A DNA stretch of 64,000 nt from assembly GCA_022846095.1 (NCBI GenBank), contig AP025583.1, positions 1,612,001-1,676,000 of the forward strand, in the 5' to 3' direction. This stretch comes from Oscillospiraceae bacterium (GTDB lineage: Bacteria > Bacillota > Clostridia > Oscillospirales > Oscillospiraceae). Numbering within the stretch: position 1 is the stretch's first letter; each line of letters starts with the position of its first letter. The notes under the pieces were generated by a model. The model saw only the letters and a program-made list of their open reading frames with translations. It did not search any database and had not been told where the DNA came from. Of this stretch, positions 61,840 through 64,000 are shown piece by piece. Position numbers and translations under genes: made by a program.

Positions 61840-63704
61840 ACAGAAAGAAGAAATGGCTGCCCCTGCTCCTGACCCTGGCCCTGTGCGCGAGCTGTCTGGC
61901 CTGCTGGCTCTGCTACCGATACGACAACAAGTACACCGCCCCACGGCCCCAGGCCAACATGGGGGTCACCCGGCTGGACATGGACTGGTACGACGGACAC
62001 CCCCTCTTGTACCTGGCGGACGGCTGGTCCTTCTACCAAGGTAAGCTGCTCACCCCGGAGGAGCTGCCCGGCCACTCCCCGGACGCCTACTTCTATATTG
62101 GCCGCTACGGCGGCTTCGATCTGGGAGACCCAAATGCCAACCCCCACGGCCGGGGCACCTACCGGGCGGTGGTACTGCTGGACGGCGTGCCCCGGCAGTA
62201 CGCCCTGGAGCTGACGCCCATCTCCTCCCGCTGGCGGCTGTGGATCAACGGGGAGCTGATGCGCAGCGTGGGCGTGGGGGACGAAAATGCCCCCGCTCCG
62301 GCCCAAACCATGGTGACCTTTGCAGCCGCCGACCGCATCGAAATTGTGGTGGCCGTGGCGGACGATGACGGCTACTACTCGGGCCTAATTTACCCGCCCG
62401 CCCTGGGCAGTCCCCAGGCGGTGGGGCGGGTCCTCTCCGCCCGGCTCCTGCTCCACGGGGCCGCCGCCGCGCTGGCGCTTGCCCTGGCCCTCGTCTGCCT
62501 GCTGGCGGGGAGCCTGCTGCGCTTTGCCCGCCCCTACCGGGCGCTCTCCCTGCTGTGCCTGTGTCTGGCGGGGGCCACGGCGGGGCCGGTATTTCAGGCG
62601 TTTGGCCTGGGCTGGACCGGCTCCCCCGGCCAGCGGGCCTGCTACTACGGCATCTTCCTGGCCCTCCTCTGGACCGTGGGCCGGGTGTGCGGACTGCCCA
62701 AGCGCGTCCGGCGCTGCGCGGCGGGGGTGGGGATCGCGGTTTGCGCCGCGGTGCTCCTCCAGCCCCTGATCCCTGTGGCCCGCGCCGGGGCCCTGTTCGC
62801 CTTCTCGGCGGCGCTGGGGTGCTATAAGCTTCTGACCGCCCTTTTCCTGCTATGCGTCAGCGCCTGGGCGATGAAAAAGGGCCGCCGCGGCTCCGCCGCC
62901 CTGCTCACAGGCGGGGCGATCTTCGCCGGGGCCCTGCTCATGGACCGATTGCTTCCTATTTACGAGCCGATTTACGGCGGCTGGTTCGTGGAGCTGGCGG
63001 GCTGGGCGCTGCTGTTCGTGATCGGCGGCGCTGCCCTGAAAGACACCGTGGCCCTCTACCGGGAGGACGCCGCTCTGCGCACCGAGCTGGCCGTGCGCTC
63101 CGAGCACGCCCGGCTCCAGCAGGACTATGTCCGCGCCACCCGGGAGCACCTGCACGAGAGCCGTTCCCGCCTGGCCCTCATCTCCCACTACTTGGACCAG
63201 GGGGAGCAGGGCAAGCTGCGCGCCTACTTGGACGGGCTGCTCCGGCCTGCGGGCGGGGCCTCTCACCAGTACACCGGCAACCCCCTGGTGGACGCCGCCC
63301 TGACGGACGCCCTGGCCAGAGCGGAGCGGGAGGGCACGGCGGTGGAGCTGGACGCGCCGCCCCTGCCGCCCGAGCTGCCCTACGGGGACGCGGACCTGAC
63401 CAGCCTTCTGCTGAACCTGCTGGACAACGCCCTGGAGGCCAACGCCCGGCTCCCGGAGGGGGCCGACCGCTGGGTCCTCCTGCGCGTGGAACAGGAGGAC
63501 GGCGGCCTGTGCCTTACCTGTCTCAATGCCGCCCCGCCCCCGGAGGACGGACCCACCGGCAAGCCCGACAAGCTGGCCCACGGCTTCGGCCTGCCCCTGC
63601 TGCGGCGCCTCGCGGGGGCGTACGGCGGCGGCGTGGAACTGGACAGGGGGCCGGACTGCTGCTGCGTCACCGTCACCCTGCACCCCGAGGAGGTAAGCGT
63701 ATGA
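61836..63704 (+). CDS. Membrane sensor histidine kinase (GHKL type)
   Basis: A 622-residue protein. An N-terminal helix and an extracytoplasmic domain (~30-200, beta-rich, 7TMR-DISM-like) are followed by about seven membrane helices (~205-430). The cytoplasmic part has the His-bearing helix TREHLHESRSRLALISHYLD and an ATPase with N-box LTSLLLNLLDNALEAN and HGFGLPLLRRLAG. Helix layout resembles the AgrC/HATPase_c_5 group more than classical HisKA. The start overlaps the upstream stop, and its own TGA overlaps the regulator ATG. Confidence 0.85.
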   Translation: MNRKKKWLPLLLTLALCASCLACWLCYRYDNKYTAPRPQANMGVTRLDMDWYDGHPLLYLADGWSFYQGKLLTPEELPGHSPDAYFYIGRYGGFDLGDPNANPHGRGTYRAVVLLDGVPRQYALELTPISSRWRLWINGELMRSVGVGDENAPAPAQTMVTFAAADRIEIVVAVADDDGYYSGLIYPPALGSPQAVGRVLSARLLLHGAAAALALALALVCLLAGSLLRFARPYRALSLLCLCLAGATAGPVFQAFGLGWTGSPGQRACYYGIFLALLWTVGRVCGLPKRVRRCAAGVGIAVCAAVLLQPLIPVARAGALFAFSAALGCYKLLTALFLLCVSAWAMKKGRRGSAALLTGGAIFAGALLMDRLLPIYEPIYGGWFVELAGWALLFVIGGAALKDTVALYREDAALRTELAVRSEHARLQQDYVRATREHLHESRSRLALISHYLDQGEQGKLRAYLDGLLRPAGGASHQYTGNPLVDAALTDALARAEREGTAVELDAPPLPPELPYGDADLTSLLLNLLDNALEANARLPEGADRWVLLRVEQEDGGLCLTCLNAAPPPEDGPTGKPDKLAHGFGLPLLRRLAGAYGGGVELDRGPDCCCVTVTLHPEEVSV

Positions 63705-64000
63705 AGCCCTACCACGTCCTGTTGGTGGAGGACGAGCCGGAGTTCCTCACCTTCAACGCCCGGCACCTGGAGGCCGAGGGCTACCGGGTGACGGCCGCCG
63801 CCACGCTCCAGGAGGCGGGTTGGGCCGTCCGGTCAGACCCGCCCGATCTGGTGGTGCTGGACATTTTGATGCCCGACGGCTCCGGGCTGGACTTCTGCCG
63901 GGACCTGCGGGCGGACACGGGCGTGCCCGTCATTTTCCTCACCAGCCTCGGGGAGCAGGAGCAGATCGTGGCGGGCCTGCGCGCCGGGGGGGACGACTAC
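63701..64000 (+). CDS. Response regulator, N-terminal receiver (truncated by window end)
   Basis: The first ~100 residues of a CheY-like receiver: the acidic pair in LLVEDEPEF, phospho-acceptor Asp in VVLDILMPDGSG and Thr in VIFLTSLGE. The DNA-binding part lies outside the window. It is paired with the kinase by ATGA overlap, and an OmpR-type output is likely but not visible. Confidence 0.9.
   Translation, partial: MKPYHVLLVEDEPEFLTFNARHLEAEGYRVTAAATLQEAGWAVRSDPPDLVVLDILMPDGSGLDFCRDLRADTGVPVIFLTSLGEQEQIVAGLRAGGDDY

Noticed and set aside
59272-61944. 890-codon ORF antisense to the surface protein
   Set aside because: Arg/Gly-rich shadow of the + strand gene.

Overview
The window is GC-rich DNA with Firmicutes signatures: AGGAGG-type ribosome sites, S-layer homology (SLH) surface proteins, ECF vitamin transporters and a CD1110/Tn1549-style conjugation module. 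Together these point to a Clostridia gut bacterium of the Oscillospiraceae type (Flavonifractor or Pseudoflavonifractor relatives). That placement is an inference from gene content, not a database match.

Region 1 (1-9990, + strand) looks like a corrinoid (vitamin B12) capture, import and remodelling locus. It starts with the end of an SLH protein and a hairpin-rich leader. The genes are then a small HNH-repeat protein, an SLH-anchored alpha/alpha-barrel protein resembling the first half of intrinsic factor/transcobalamin, a membrane-anchored DUF4430 protein (the transcobalamin C-terminal fold), EcfT, a TIM-barrel protein of the AP-endonuclease-2 superfamily that could be a CbiR-type cobamide hydrolase, a single polypeptide fusing two ECF ATPases to an S component, and a WYL regulator. 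Most junctions overlap, so this reads as one operon.

Region 2 (9990 to about 46200, mostly - strand) is an integrative conjugative element. Reading from its right end it has a large serine recombinase with a small upstream ORF, an XRE repressor with an ImmA/IrrE protease and two matching operators, a sigma-like protein, a DinG-like helicase, ribbon-helix-helix and zinc proteins, a Toprim primase, a large cysteine-rich SLH surface protein, SSB, ParB, small hypotheticals, a ParM-like actin with its partner, two DNA methyltransferases, MetK, an amidoligase with a GGCT-like cyclotransferase, a PAPS-reductase-like protein, MobC, a relaxase, PcfB, VirD4, Maff2, VirB6, PrgI, VirB4 and an NlpC/P60 hydrolase. 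The corrinoid locus abuts the transfer end of the module and is probably cargo, but the left end of the element lies outside the window.

Region 3 (about 46200-64000) is ordinary chromosome: an ECF S component, a hybrid histidine kinase, a DUF4230 protein, an M20 amidohydrolase, a MATE exporter, DNA polymerase I, two GNAT acetyltransferases (one RimI), an XRE regulator, TsaD, tRNA-Thr(CGT), a small HTH protein, a proline-rich surface protein and a two-component pair cut by the right edge.

A recurrent oddity is that at least seven genes, six in the element and one in the chromosome, have no ATG/GTG/TTG where the family start and the ribosome site predict one. Instead they have ATC, ATA, CTG or ACG.
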